NCBI GenBank assembly: GCA_029260575.1
Contig: JAJDDB010000003.1
Coordinates: forward strand, 186,001-250,000
Source of the DNA: Phycisphaerales bacterium
Lineage (GTDB): Bacteria > Planctomycetota > Phycisphaerae > Phycisphaerales > SM1A02
Reading direction: 5' to 3'
DNA length: 64,000 nucleotides
Part shown: positions 53,835 through 64,000 of the stretch, in pieces
How the letters are laid out: each line of letters begins with the position of its first letter
Numbering within the stretch: the stretch's first letter is position 1
Notes under the pieces: generated by a model
What the model was told of the DNA's origin: nothing
The model's input: the letters and a program-made list of their open reading frames with translations, nothing else
Database searches by the model: none
Made by a program: the position numbers and the translations under genes

Positions 53835-54857
53835 ATGGCACATCGGCAAAGTGAGCTGGGAGACCAGCGCACGAACAATCCCATACAGGTTGACCCGCTT
53901 GCGTCCACGCAACCCAGGCAGGACTCAACCACCGACGCTGACTCGCCCGCAAGTCAGATCGATCTGCAACTCGCAAGGCGCGCAGCGCGTAGCGATTGCA
54001 CGATTCTGATCACAGGCGAAACCGGCTCCGGCAAAGGGCACTTTGCGCGCTGGCTCCACCAGCACAGCCGACGCCACGACCGCGCGTTCATTCCCGTCAA
54101 CTGTGGAGCGGTTCCCGAATCGCTCATCGACAGCCAACTCTTCGGCCACGTCAAAGGGTCATTCAGCGGCGCAACCGCAAACCACATCGGCCTCGTACGT
54201 GCAGCAGAAAAAGGCACACTCCTGCTGGATGAAGTCAGCGAACTGCCCCATACCGCGCAGCTTCGACTGCTTCGACTGCTTCAGGATCGTGAAGTGCAAC
54301 CGGTCGGCCATCCGCAACCGATTCTTGTGGATGTCCGGGTCATGGCAGCTACAAACATCGATCTTGATGAAGCTGTTGCTGACAAGAATTTCCGCGAGGA
54401 TCTGTTCTTCCGCCTCAACGTGATTCAGATAGAAGTGCCCCCGCTGCGCGAGCGCACGCATCAGATTCCGCAACTACTCCTCGCTTTCAATCGCGAATTC
54501 TCAGATCTCTACCAACAGCCCGAGTTGTCATTCAATGACGATGCTCGCCAACTGCTCATGGCCTACCACTGGCCGGGCAACATTCGCGAACTCCGCACTG
54601 TTGTCGAGCGGCTGCACGTCCTCTGCACCGATGGCAATGTCGATGCTGACATTCTGCGCGGCTTCGGAAAACTCCAGATGCCTGGCATCTCCGACGACTT
54701 GCAGCGTGAAATCGATCACGCCAAACGCCAGCAGGTCGAACGCGTCATGGCGGAGACCGGCGGCTCAGTTGCCCGCGCCGCAGCAATCTTCGGCGTACAC
54801 CGCAGCACCATCTACCGCTGGCTGCAGCGCTCCGATTCGCAGTGCGACACAAACTGA
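53835..54857 (+). CDS. Sigma-54-dependent activator without sensor domain
   Basis: A 340-residue bacterial enhancer-binding protein: a short N-terminus, AAA+ domain and Fis-type HTH. Walker A GETGSGKG (about residue 68), Walker B GTLLLDEVSEL, sensor AATNIDLDEA, arginine-finger region FREDLFFRLNV, and PPLRERTHQIPQLL; HTH GSVARAAAIFGVHRSTIYRWLQ. The loop that normally reads GAFTGA is GSFSGA here. ATG 53835 is preferred over TTG 53793. A homologue at the right window edge has the normal loop. Confidence 0.9.
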   Translation: MAHRQSELGDQRTNNPIQVDPLASTQPRQDSTTDADSPASQIDLQLARRAARSDCTILITGETGSGKGHFARWLHQHSRRHDRAFIPVNCGAVPESLIDSQLFGHVKGSFSGATANHIGLVRAAEKGTLLLDEVSELPHTAQLRLLRLLQDREVQPVGHPQPILVDVRVMAATNIDLDEAVADKNFREDLFFRLNVIQIEVPPLRERTHQIPQLLLAFNREFSDLYQQPELSFNDDARQLLMAYHWPGNIRELRTVVERLHVLCTDGNVDADILRGFGKLQMPGISDDLQREIDHAKRQQVERVMAETGGSVARAAAIFGVHRSTIYRWLQRSDSQCDTN

Positions 54858-55171
54858 TCGCTGCCGCGCTACCTTTTCACAATTCTTCCAACAATTTTCA
54901 GCGGCCATAGCCGCTGATTCTTCGCTGTTCGCTGATTCCTGCGCTGTAGCGCCGCAGATGTGCATCAAGTGGATCCACCACCGCGACAGATCACTCCGCC
55001 AGCCCAGCAACTGCCCATCACGCGCCGCAGGAATGCGTCAGATGCCTCCATGAATGCGACACGATCCTCCTCATACGCCTTATCAAACCGCTCTGACGCC
55101 CCGGTATCGCCTGCAACGGCCTTCACACATCCAATCACTCTGGCACACTCATTGCTTAAGAACATGCAGAG
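54858..55171. other. Intergenic region, nothing recognised
   Basis: About 314 bp between two rightward genes. No gene, tRNA or clear terminator seen. Confidence 0.4.
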
Positions 55172-55705
55172 ATGATGCAGAGGGATAGAGACCATCTCGC
55201 CGTTGTGATCAGCGCCACTGAAGCGTCTGATCAATTGCGCTCGAAACTGCTTGAGGCAGGTATCGCACCCGCTGCGGTCACAACAAGCCTTCGCGGTCTG
55301 CGCAGATTGCTCGTCCTCGGCGAGGTCCAACGTACAACACTCTGCATCACACTCGACCAGTCGACGCTTCAGCGCCACGGCGATGCATTGCGCATGCTCC
55401 TGCAGGATCAGCGCGGATTCGCAACAGTGCTCACAGCGATCGGGATCACCGGCCGCGAGCCGCTTACCGCAACTGCTGCATCGCTCGGATGCAGTGTCTA
55501 TATCGAATCATTCTCTCAGGCAGTCGATGCTGTGTGTTACTTTGAAGCTGTGCATGCCCCGCTCCACCCGCGCTGCAGTGGTTCCTGGCTGCAACCACAA
55601 TGGATGGCTGATCTCGATCATCTGCGCGTCGGCGCAGCTTCAACCCCCGACGACAACCAGACCAAGAGGCCCAACGATGACATGACAGACTCCGCCTCGC
55701 AATAG
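55172..55705 (+). CDS. Hypothetical protein with receiver-like fold
   Basis: A 177-residue protein. The alternation HLAVVISATEASDQLRSKLLEAGI, TTLCITLDQSTLQ, FATVLTAIGITGREPLTATAASLGCSVYIESF resembles a degenerate response-regulator receiver, but the usual acidic pair and Lys are not clear. The C-terminus is polar and probably disordered. It follows the sigma-54 activator by 314 bp and might serve as its separate signal input (speculative). The coding call rests on the open frame and hydrophobic pattern. Confidence 0.5.
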   Translation: MMQRDRDHLAVVISATEASDQLRSKLLEAGIAPAAVTTSLRGLRRLLVLGEVQRTTLCITLDQSTLQRHGDALRMLLQDQRGFATVLTAIGITGREPLTATAASLGCSVYIESFSQAVDAVCYFEAVHAPLHPRCSGSWLQPQWMADLDHLRVGAASTPDDNQTKRPNDDMTDSASQ

Positions 55706-55743
55706 TTTCCCGCAACGCCGCCGACAGGCGACGAATCGGATTG

Positions 55744-55962
55744 TCCGCCTCGTGCGGAGACAACCTCTCTCTCTTCTCTCCGCGCCGTGCCGGCGGGTAC
55801 GGCGTGGATATTGGGTCGCGAAAAAGCGACCGACAATCTCTCTCTCTTCTCTCCGCGCCGTGCCGGCGGGTACGGCGTGGATTTGAGGTCGCACAAACGC
55901 GGCCGACAAGCTCTCTCTCTTCTCTCCGCGTCGTGCCGGCGGGCACGACGTGGATCTTTTTT
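55744..55962 (+). repeat. Three tandem structured units, 73-bp period
   Basis: Each unit is hairpin B, GACAA, a pyrimidine tract CTCTCTCTTCTCTCC, then hairpin A. Hairpin A: CGCCGTGCC-GGCG-GGTACGGCG at 55783 and 55856; CGTCGTGCC-GGCG-GGCACGACG at 55929, where both sides of the stem changed together. Hairpin B: TCCGC/GCGGA at 55744, GGTCGC/GCGACC at 55814, GGTCGC/GCGGCC at 55887. The last copy is followed by TGGATCTTTTTT. The spacing of matching positions is exactly 73. Confidence 0.85.
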
Positions 55963-56142
55963 GCGCACAACAACTCCTCCCGCCAGCGCGCAACGAAAAA
56001 CCCACCAACGCACATCAGTGGGCTATTGCACCGCAATCTCATCAACCCCAATGCCCAGTATCTCCAGATGCTGGGATCCAACCTACAGCCAACTCTCAAT
56101 CTGCCCGGCCACCTACAGGTTCAGTAGTCAGCGTTACAGATT
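55963..56142. other. Intergenic region between tandem repeat and gdhA end
   Basis: Contains a loose CCCAC...GTGGG hairpin near 55998-56022 and the dispersed palindrome at 56049; no gene. Confidence 0.4.
56049..56083. repeat. Dispersed palindrome, CTCCAG family (copy 5)
   Basis: CAATGCCCAGTATCTCCAG then ATGCTGGGATCCAACC. Lies 60 bp after the gdhA stop on the minus strand. Confidence 0.75.
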
Positions 56143-57591
<1,449 letters not shown>

Positions 57592-57703
57592 TCAAGATAC
57601 CAGCCAGACGCCTTGAATCTGACACTTTTTCGGCCAAGCTTCGGGAACACTGCAACGCGCGAGTCGGTTCGACCGATGCCTTGAAGCACTCACGAGCGAT
57701 TTC

Positions 57704-58876
57704 ATGAGCAGTTCGAACAACCCCGATATCGTCCCAAATGCCCCTGCCGATCAACCCCGGCCGCTGTCCGTGCTGCGCGCCCTGATTGACGCTGTCGATC
57801 ATGAACTGCTGCGATTACTTGCCCGACGAAACGGCCTTGTGACCGAAGTTGCAGCATATAAACGCAGCACCCGCATGATGATACGTGATCCGCAACGTGA
57901 AAATGAGATCATCACAGACCGCCGCAAACGAGCCACGCCGCTCGGCCTGCCGCCGGACACGATCGAAAGCCTCTTCCGTCTCATGCTCTGGGCGAGCCGC
58001 GATCGCCAGGCCGCACTCGGTGCCGAACTGCCGCAGGACATCGAGACGAAAACAGTTGCCATCATCGGCGGCCACGGCTCCATCGGCCGGCTCATGGCAA
58101 ACCTCTTCGCCGACCTTGGCCACGCCGTCATGATCGCTGACCTTGATACGAAACTCACCCCCGCGGAAGCCGCTGCTCTCGCCGATGTTGTGCTGATCTG
58201 TGTGCCGATTGATGACACCGTCAAAGTCATAGCAGAAGTCGGCCCGCATGTACGCGCTGATGCGGTGCTCGCAGATGTCACATCGACAAAGACCGCGCCC
58301 GTTGCTGCAATGCTTGAACACACCACCGCATCAGTTGTCGGCACGCATCCGCTGTTCGGACCATCCGTGCATTCGCTGCAGGGCCAGCGCCTCGCGCTTG
58401 TACCTGCGCGCGGCGATGATTGGGCACAGTGGTTTACACAAATGTTCACCGCCCGCGGAATCAATGTGGTGCAGACAACAGCTGAGCAACACGATCAGGC
58501 AATGGCGATCGTGCAGGTGCTCACGCACTTCTCCACCGAAGTGGCCGGCCTGGCAATGGCCATGTTGAACGTGCCGCTCGAAAATACGCTGCGCTTCACC
58601 AGCCCGGTGTACCTTATGGAAATGCTCATGACCGCTCGTCACTTTGCGCAGGACCCTGACCTGTACGCATCAATCCAGATGAGTAACCCGCGCACCGCAG
58701 AAGTCACCGAAACATTCGAGCGCGCTGCGAAACAGTGGCGCGCGACAATCGCCTCAGGCGATCACGAACAGGTCCGCAGGCTTTTTGAACAAGTCCACAA
58801 ATACTTCGGCGACTTCACCGACCAGGCAATGACACAATCAAACTACCTCATCGACCGCCTCGTCGAACGCATGTAA
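57704..58876 (+). CDS. tyrA: Chorismate mutase/prephenate dehydrogenase fusion
   Basis: A 390-residue bifunctional TyrA of tyrosine synthesis. The AroQ chorismate mutase part (about residues 22-105) has LRALIDAVDHELLRLLARRNGLVTEVAAYKR and LFRLMLWASRDRQ. The dehydrogenase part has VAIIGGHGSIGRLMANLFADLGHAVMIAD (NAD+ site), LICVPIDDT, LADVTSTKT, VVGTHPLFGPSV (catalytic His region) and a helical C-terminal domain. Closest in layout to enterobacterial TyrA. Divergent from gdhA. Confidence 0.92.
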   Translation: MSSSNNPDIVPNAPADQPRPLSVLRALIDAVDHELLRLLARRNGLVTEVAAYKRSTRMMIRDPQRENEIITDRRKRATPLGLPPDTIESLFRLMLWASRDRQAALGAELPQDIETKTVAIIGGHGSIGRLMANLFADLGHAVMIADLDTKLTPAEAAALADVVLICVPIDDTVKVIAEVGPHVRADAVLADVTSTKTAPVAAMLEHTTASVVGTHPLFGPSVHSLQGQRLALVPARGDDWAQWFTQMFTARGINVVQTTAEQHDQAMAIVQVLTHFSTEVAGLAMAMLNVPLENTLRFTSPVYLMEMLMTARHFAQDPDLYASIQMSNPRTAEVTETFERAAKQWRATIASGDHEQVRRLFEQVHKYFGDFTDQAMTQSNYLIDRLVERM

Positions 58877-58947
58877 ATCGCCCAAAGCAAGCAACTCCCG
58901 AAGCTGGAACGCTGCCTGGCTTCTACATGTCCGCCTGTTCAGCTTTC

Positions 58948-61900
58948 TCAATGTTCCGCCTCCCCCCAGCCCCCGCCCCCCGGTGTCTCCAGCACAAACA
59001 CATCACCTGCCCGCAGTTCCGCCGCATCAATCCCGCGCAATTCTTCAATACTGCCATTTGCGCGCACAATCCGCTGCCGGCCTACCGCGCCTGCCGCACC
59101 ACCGTGCATCCCGAACGGCGCAACCACGCGGTGCTGGCTCACTAAACTCAGCGACACATCTTCAAGAAACTCCAACTCGCGCACAACACCATCACCACCT
59201 TTATGCGCGCCGCCACCACCCGAACCGCGCCGCACTACAAACCGCCGTACGCGCACTGGATACCGCTGCTCCATCACCTCCACATCCGTAATCCGTGTGT
59301 TCGTCATGTGCGTATGCACAGCATCCGCCCCGTCGAATCCCGGCCCCGCTCCTGCGCCGCCGCAAACCGTTTCGTAATATCCAAACCGATCGTTGCCGAA
59401 CAATGTGTTGTTCATCGTCCCCTGCCCGCACGCAAGTAAACCAAACGCCTTTATGAGCGTGTCCACAACACGCTGACTCGTCTCGACATTGCCGCCAACC
59501 ACTGCAGGCAATTGCTCCATCGGCAGATCAAAATTCGGATTCAACATGCCCGGCCCAATACGCACTCGCACCGGACGAAGCATCGCTTCATTCAACGGCA
59601 TGTCTTCACCCCCAAGCACGCGAAGCACATACAACACCGCACTATGTGTCACCGCCGGCGGAGCATTCAGATTCCCCGGATGTTCCCCAGACCCCACCCC
59701 ATACGGCGCCACTTTGCCTTCAACATCAATAATCAGTTCATCTTTCTCGCGCACAACTTCAACACGAATCCGCGCCCCATCATCTAAGAATTCTTCCGCC
59801 TTCAACTGCCCCGGCATCCCGGCAATCACACGCCGCATCACACGCTCAGCCCGCTCCTCAATCAACCGCATCTGCGCATGCAGTTCCTCGACGCCGGCCG
59901 CCGCTGCCAGCCGCTGCAGCTCTTCCACGCCATACCGATTCGCTCTTGCCTGCGCCCGCAAATCCGCAATATTCTCCACAACATTGCGCGATGGATAGGT
60001 CGCAGTCTCCAATGCGCGCTGCACAAGGTCGAACTGAGGCGCACCATTTCTGATCAGGTATTGCGGCTCGAGTACAACGCCTTCTTCAATCAACCGCGTT
60101 GCGTTCGGCGGCATCGATCCCGGCCGCAATCCGCCGATCTCCGCGTGATGCGTGCGATTCGCCACATACCCTATCAATACACCATCTTCATCAAATGCCG
60201 CGCTGATCACCGTGACATCAGGCAGATGCGATCCACCACACGCAGGATGATTCGTCACCACCACATCTCCGGCCCCGATCTTGATCTGTTCGCGCACTGC
60301 CCGCACACACACACCCATCGCACCAAGATGCACCGGCAGATGCGGTGCATTCACTACCAGTTCGCCTGCCGGGTTCAACACTGCACATGAGAAATCCAAG
60401 CGCTGCTTGATGTTCGTACTCATTGCCGTCCGTTGCAGCAATTGCCCCATCTCCAGCGCAATGTTCGTCAACCGATGCGCATACAACTCCGCCCGCGCAA
60501 ACACACTTTCTTCAAGAACCTCCCCATCTCTAAGACAAAGCCCAGCATCTCCAGATGCAGGGGTCGCATCCTCTCTTTCACAACACTCCATCACAACCGC
60601 ACCCGCAAAATCCACCTGCGCGCTCCACCCCGGCTCCACAACAATCACACTCCGCTGCTCCGTTACAAGCGCCGGCCCGACAACTTTTCCCCCAACTGCA
60701 ATGGCGCTGCGCTCGTACACTTTCACATCACACCACCGCCCACCCGCGCGCATCCGCACTGATTGCTCCCCAATGCCCAGCATCTCCCCATCCTGATAAT
60801 GGCCTACAAAAGACTCCCGTCCCCTTTTTTCACCCTCCGAGAAAAGACTCCCGTCCCCTTGTATGTGTGATGCCACGACGCGCATCGATTCGATCTCAAT
60901 GCTGCGATTCGGCGGGTCGTAGCCGTACATCTGTCGATACCGTGCAGCAAACACATCACACAATTGCGTTGTCTCGTCCACCTCAATATCCAGCGTCGTA
61001 TCCTGCCCCATCAACCGCACGTTCACAATCCGCCTGCGAATCTCGATCCGATCACGAGCAATACCCTCATCTTCCACCAACCCAACAGCCTGCTGGGCCA
61101 AATCCTCCATCCACTGCCGCCACTGATCGCCGCACGCCTCCAGACTCTGCAAAACCTGCCGCTGCGCAAATCGTTCAATCACCGCATGACCAAGACCGAC
61201 TGCGCTGAGCAGCGATGCATCGCTCGGCACAACAACCGTTGTCATCCCCAGCCGCTGCGCAACCGCGCACGCATGCTGTCCGCCGGCCCCGCCGAACGCA
61301 ACCAATCCATACTCCGCAGGGTCATATCCCTTGCGCAGCGAAATACGCTCGATTGCAGTTGCCATTCGTTCGTTGGCAATTGCAAGAAACCCATCAAGTA
61401 TCGCATCGCGATCAACAGCATTTCCTGATGACGCTTCCACATCCGCACACACCGCATCAAACGCGCGCCGGGCCGCCTGGACATCAATCGGTATCGAAAA
61501 TCGCGCTGCATCAATCCGCCCACTGAGTAGATTCACATCCGTTACCGTCAACGGCCCGCCCGCGCCATAACACGCCGGCCCCGGCTGCGCCCCTGCGCTG
61601 CCCGGCCCCACCGTCAATCGATCCTCAACACACCTGCAGATTGACCCGCCGCCCGCAGCCACCGTTTCTATCGCCAGTGCAGGCGACAACACCCGTGCGC
61701 CACCAACGCGCTGCTCAAACTGATATTCAAAATCACCATCCCACCGCGACACATCCGTGCTTGTGCCGCCCATATCAAATGCAATACTTCGCGTAAGGCC
61801 CGACTGCCGCGCCGCTGCGGCTGCACCCCCGACGCCACCGGCCGGCCCGCTCAACAAACTGTCCATCGCCCGATATGAATCCGCTGCGACCAACCCCCCC

Positions 61901-62853
61901 GCGCTTGTCATCAACAACAACGATCCGCCTGTAAGACTCTGCTGCACCCTGTCAACATACGCACGAATCACCGGCGACAGCGCTGCATCCACAACTGCAG
62001 ATTCCACCCTTGCCACGTACCCGATCAACGGCGCCAACTCCGCTGAACATGCAACAACATCAAAACCGACATCGCGCAGCACATCTTCTGCCAGTTTCTC
62101 ATGTGCTGCATGCACATAACTATTCGCCAGCGCCACCGCCGCAACGCGCACACCATCATCAAACAGTGCCCGCGCCGCATCGCGCAGCTGCCCCACATCC
62201 AACTCGTGAAGAACATTGCCCGCAGCATCAATGCGCTCGCGCACTTCAACAACACTGTCATACAACGGCAGCGGCTTTTCAATCCGCAGTGCAAACAGGT
62301 CCGGCCGATGCTGCTCGCCGATCACCAGCAGATCACCAAACCCCTGCGTTACAAACAGCGCTGTCCGCGCTACAGTGCGCTCCAGCAGCGCATTGGTACC
62401 CCGCGTCGTCGCAAGCCGCATCGCCAATTCCGGCAGCGTATCCCCCACCCCCGTCCCTGTTACCAACCGCGCCGCCAATATCGGCGCAGGTTCATCACCA
62501 CACAGTTCAACAGAATCCCCCGCCTCCCGCGACTCCCGCGCATCTTGGCACCGCTGATCCAACATCAGCGCAACGCAACCATCACGCATCAACTGCGCGC
62601 TCGACACAATTGCCGCTTGCGGCGCAGCACCCTTAGGCTTTTCAACCGTCCCCTCAAACCGCCAACCCACCAATCCGCCAACCCGCTGCACCCCCGGCAG
62701 CCGCACAACAACCTGCTGGGGATCAATCCAACTGTGAATTTCCCCCCGCAGAACCCCGCTGCTCAACAACTTCGCACGATGCACAACACCATCCGGATCA
62801 ACCCCGAGGCAATCGGTAAACGTCCCGCCGGTATCAACCCAGACTTGCCACAT
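58948..62853 (-). CDS. Fused hydantoinase A/B (5-oxoprolinase-like)
   Basis: A 1301-residue ATP-dependent amidohydrolase of the HyuA-HyuB/OPLAH family. The HyuA half starts MWQVWVDTGGTFTDCLGVDP (acetate-kinase-like phosphate loop) with RLATTRGTNALLER and SIAFDMGGTSTDVS. The HyuB half starts near residue 755 (YAHRLTNIALEMGQLLQRTAMSTNIKQRLDFSCAV) with VVTNHPACGGSHLPDVTVI and GGGAHKGGDG. Near the junction lies PASGDAGLCL, encoded by the dispersed palindrome at 60536; just before it (60808-60860) are two 19-bp direct repeats. Start 62853 is fixed by homology, though the frame is open to 62997. Substrate (5-oxoproline or hydantoins) is undecided. Confidence 0.92.
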   Translation of the reverse strand: MWQVWVDTGGTFTDCLGVDPDGVVHRAKLLSSGVLRGEIHSWIDPQQVVVRLPGVQRVGGLVGWRFEGTVEKPKGAAPQAAIVSSAQLMRDGCVALMLDQRCQDARESREAGDSVELCGDEPAPILAARLVTGTGVGDTLPELAMRLATTRGTNALLERTVARTALFVTQGFGDLLVIGEQHRPDLFALRIEKPLPLYDSVVEVRERIDAAGNVLHELDVGQLRDAARALFDDGVRVAAVALANSYVHAAHEKLAEDVLRDVGFDVVACSAELAPLIGYVARVESAVVDAALSPVIRAYVDRVQQSLTGGSLLLMTSAGGLVAADSYRAMDSLLSGPAGGVGGAAAAARQSGLTRSIAFDMGGTSTDVSRWDGDFEYQFEQRVGGARVLSPALAIETVAAGGGSICRCVEDRLTVGPGSAGAQPGPACYGAGGPLTVTDVNLLSGRIDAARFSIPIDVQAARRAFDAVCADVEASSGNAVDRDAILDGFLAIANERMATAIERISLRKGYDPAEYGLVAFGGAGGQHACAVAQRLGMTTVVVPSDASLLSAVGLGHAVIERFAQRQVLQSLEACGDQWRQWMEDLAQQAVGLVEDEGIARDRIEIRRRIVNVRLMGQDTTLDIEVDETTQLCDVFAARYRQMYGYDPPNRSIEIESMRVVASHIQGDGSLFSEGEKRGRESFVGHYQDGEMLGIGEQSVRMRAGGRWCDVKVYERSAIAVGGKVVGPALVTEQRSVIVVEPGWSAQVDFAGAVVMECCEREDATPASGDAGLCLRDGEVLEESVFARAELYAHRLTNIALEMGQLLQRTAMSTNIKQRLDFSCAVLNPAGELVVNAPHLPVHLGAMGVCVRAVREQIKIGAGDVVVTNHPACGGSHLPDVTVISAAFDEDGVLIGYVANRTHHAEIGGLRPGSMPPNATRLIEEGVVLEPQYLIRNGAPQFDLVQRALETATYPSRNVVENIADLRAQARANRYGVEELQRLAAAAGVEELHAQMRLIEERAERVMRRVIAGMPGQLKAEEFLDDGARIRVEVVREKDELIIDVEGKVAPYGVGSGEHPGNLNAPPAVTHSAVLYVLRVLGGEDMPLNEAMLRPVRVRIGPGMLNPNFDLPMEQLPAVVGGNVETSQRVVDTLIKAFGLLACGQGTMNNTLFGNDRFGYYETVCGGAGAGPGFDGADAVHTHMTNTRITDVEVMEQRYPVRVRRFVVRRGSGGGGAHKGGDGVVRELEFLEDVSLSLVSQHRVVAPFGMHGGAAGAVGRQRIVRANGSIEELRGIDAAELRAGDVFVLETPGGGGWGEAEH
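60536..60568. repeat. Dispersed palindrome, CTCCAG family, inside hydantoinase gene (copy 6)
   Basis: CAAAGCCCAGCATCTCCAG then ATGCAGGGGTCGC; arms GCATCT/AGATGC. Read in frame at the HyuA/HyuB junction. A weaker relative CAATGCCCAGCATCTCC is at 60771-60787. Confidence 0.75.
60808..60860. repeat. Two 19-bp direct repeats inside the hydantoinase gene
   Basis: AAAAGACTCCCGTCCCCTT occurs at 60808-60826 and 60842-60860, 34 bp apart, in frame. On the minus strand it reads AAGGGGACGGGAGTCTTTT, a REP-like sequence. Confidence 0.75.
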
Positions 62854-62904
62854 ACCAATCCAACCTGATAAATCAACCGCGCCTCTACAAATCCACTGCA
62901 CCCC

Positions 62905-62940
62905 CCAAAGCCCAGCATCTCCAGATGCTGGGGACTGTCG
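62905..62940. repeat. Dispersed palindrome, CTCCAG family, upstream of hydantoinase gene (copy 7)
   Basis: CCAAAGCCCAGCATCTCCAG then ATGCTGGGGACTGTCG; perfect arms CCCAGCATCT/AGATGCTGGG. It lies 52 bp upstream of the chosen start. Confidence 0.82.
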
Positions 62941-63053
62941 CAGACAACGCACACTCACAATGCACGCCGACAACACATGCTCACACCCAACGCGCACAAT
63001 ACAACACTGCGATCAAACACGCACAGCACACCAAACGTTCTGATTCCACAAAT

Positions 63054-63077
63054 GTTTGGCAGTCCGGTTGTTTGGGA
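63054..63077 (+). repeat. Degenerate octamer array
   Basis: Units GTTTGGCA, GTCCGGTT, GTTTGGGA in 8-nt phase, just after the sigma-54 activator's stop; same family as 30461-30492. Confidence 0.45.
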
Positions 63078-63093
63078 TTCCCGATAGCAGAAA

Positions 63094-64000
63094 TTAACCG
63101 GCAGCCAACCATCGATACAACGTCGAACGATGCACACCAATCGTTCGCGCCGCGCGGGAGACATTGCCGCCGCATTCAGCCAGTGCCTTGCGCACCGCAG
63201 CTGATCGCGCTTCTTGCATGCGCTGTGAAAGCATGCCATCCGGCTTCACCTCAATCAGCACACCCGCTCCGCGCGCATCGTTACAGCGCGCCCGCAACTG
63301 CCCACACGATTCCAACTTCTGTACCGAAACAATCTCATGCGGACACAGCACGTGCAGCCGTTCAGTCACCGTCCGCAATTCGCGAACGTTGCCCGGCCAG
63401 TCATACGACTGCAACACCGCGTTTGCGTTCTCAGTCAGCGTCACCGGCAACTGGTCATACAACTTCGCGAATTCATGATTGAACGTCTCAAACAACGCAG
63501 GTATTTCTTCCGTTCGCTCGCGCAGTGCCGGCACTCGAAGTTCAATCACATTCAATCGGTAGTACAGATCCTCACGAAAATTGCCAGCCGCAACACACTG
63601 TTTCAAATCACGATTCGTTGCAGCGAGAACTCGAACATCAACCTGCTGCGGCTTCGAGCTGCCAACCGGTTGGGCTTCGCGCTCTTCCAGCAAACGCAAC
63701 AAACGAAGCTGCGCTGTGGCAGGCAACTCGCTGACTTCATCCAGCAGTAGCGTTCCGCCGTTGGCGGCACCAACCAGGCCTTCATGCGCGCGTTCGGCAC
63801 CGGTGAATGCGCCGCGCACATGTCCGAACAACTGGCTGTCGATCAGATGTTCGGGTATCGCCCCGCAATTGACCGGGATCATTTGTTGATCGCCGCGCGG
63901 GCCGTTTTGGTGCAGCCACCGCGCAACGTGCCCCTTGCCGACCCCCGTCTCGCCGGTCAGCAAGACAGAACATGTCGTGCGCGCAATCCGCGTTGCTTTT
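63094..64000 (-). CDS. Sigma-54-dependent activator, C-terminal part (cut by window edge)
   Basis: The frame stays open to the right edge, so the N-terminus is missing. It is homologous to the product of 53835-54857. Walker A GETGVGKG, a normal GAFTGA loop in HVRGAFTGAER, Walker B GTLLLDEVSEL, AATNRDLKQC, FREDLYYRLNV, VPALRERTEEIPAL, and HTH GNVSRAARTIGVHRSTLYRWL. The shared CTxLLTGETG lead suggests that it too has only a short N-terminus. Presumably activates sigma-54 promoters; targets unknown. Confidence 0.92.
   Translation of the reverse strand, partial: KATRIARTTCSVLLTGETGVGKGHVARWLHQNGPRGDQQMIPVNCGAIPEHLIDSQLFGHVRGAFTGAERAHEGLVGAANGGTLLLDEVSELPATAQLRLLRLLEEREAQPVGSSKPQQVDVRVLAATNRDLKQCVAAGNFREDLYYRLNVIELRVPALRERTEEIPALFETFNHEFAKLYDQLPVTLTENANAVLQSYDWPGNVRELRTVTERLHVLCPHEIVSVQKLESCGQLRARCNDARGAGVLIEVKPDGMLSQRMQEARSAAVRKALAECGGNVSRAARTIGVHRSTLYRWLAAG

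Noticed and set aside
55744-55962. CRISPR array
   Set aside because: The 73-bp units are repeated nearly throughout with no unique spacers, and no cas genes are present; Cas4-like similarity at 4 kb is part of a helicase.
55464-56099. 211-codon minus-strand frame over the tandem repeats with repeated ARRGEKRER peptides
   Set aside because: The repeat conserves paired bases, not codons, and three minus- and plus-strand frames are open at once; noncoding is more likely.
62853-62997. N-terminal extension of the hydantoinase to 62997
   Set aside because: The extra 48 residues are translated palindrome sequence; family members begin at the WVDTGGTFTD motif.

Overview
The window looks like chromosome of a Planctomycetota bacterium, most likely class Phycisphaerae. 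The signs are several secreted proteins ending in a dockerin-like tail of the FDLLELLxxWG type, a TraR/DksA-like protein with a very long lysine-rich N-terminus, planctomycete-type conserved small proteins, lpxB and gmhA (LPS outer membrane), and four Na+- or cation-coupled amino-acid or carboxylate transporters, which would suit a marine organism. This assignment is inference from protein features; no rRNA is present.

Region 1 (1 to about 12,047) is an accessory island lying against the 3' end of an initiator tRNA-Met gene. Its left part is a probable undescribed defence locus. A divergent XRE repressor plus ImmA/IrrE-like protease pair (the latter cut by the window edge) faces a tightly packed four-gene operon: nuclease-like protein A, a UvrD-type helicase with a C-terminal Fe-S PD-(D/E)XK nuclease, nuclease-like protein B (paralogue of A), and a DNA methyltransferase. 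A 12-bp perfect inverted repeat sits between the two transcription units and is a strong operator candidate. The right part holds a mobility cassette (large serine recombinase, ParB-like HTH protein, DUF2924 protein, small conserved protein) and a 408-residue unknown.

Region 2 (12-34 kb) is core genome: tRNAs for fMet, Ser(GGA) and Pro(GGG), dksA-like, lspA, truB, NSS, AGCS and DAACS transporters, lpxB, a GH113-like lipoprotein, aspS, asnB, trxB and ald. Region 3 (34-53 kb) is mostly envelope and secreted proteins: an esterase/FN3/LamG/dockerin-like protein, a PagL-like barrel, RtcB, GmhA, an ECF sigma factor next to a vWA protein with an anti-sigma-like N-terminus, and a cluster of dockerin-like proteins. 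Region 4 (53-64 kb) carries two sigma-54 activators lacking sensor domains, gdhA, a chorismate mutase-prephenate dehydrogenase and a fused hydantoinase/oxoprolinase.

The window is rich in small repeats: a dispersed palindrome with CTCCAG loop and covarying arms, several copies of which are inside reading frames; phased octamer arrays flanking a four-helix-bundle gene; a 73-bp tandem repeat with two covarying hairpins; and a 17-bp palindrome repeated before three consecutive genes. The glutamate dehydrogenase lacks the GGGKGG segment that carries the catalytic lysine.
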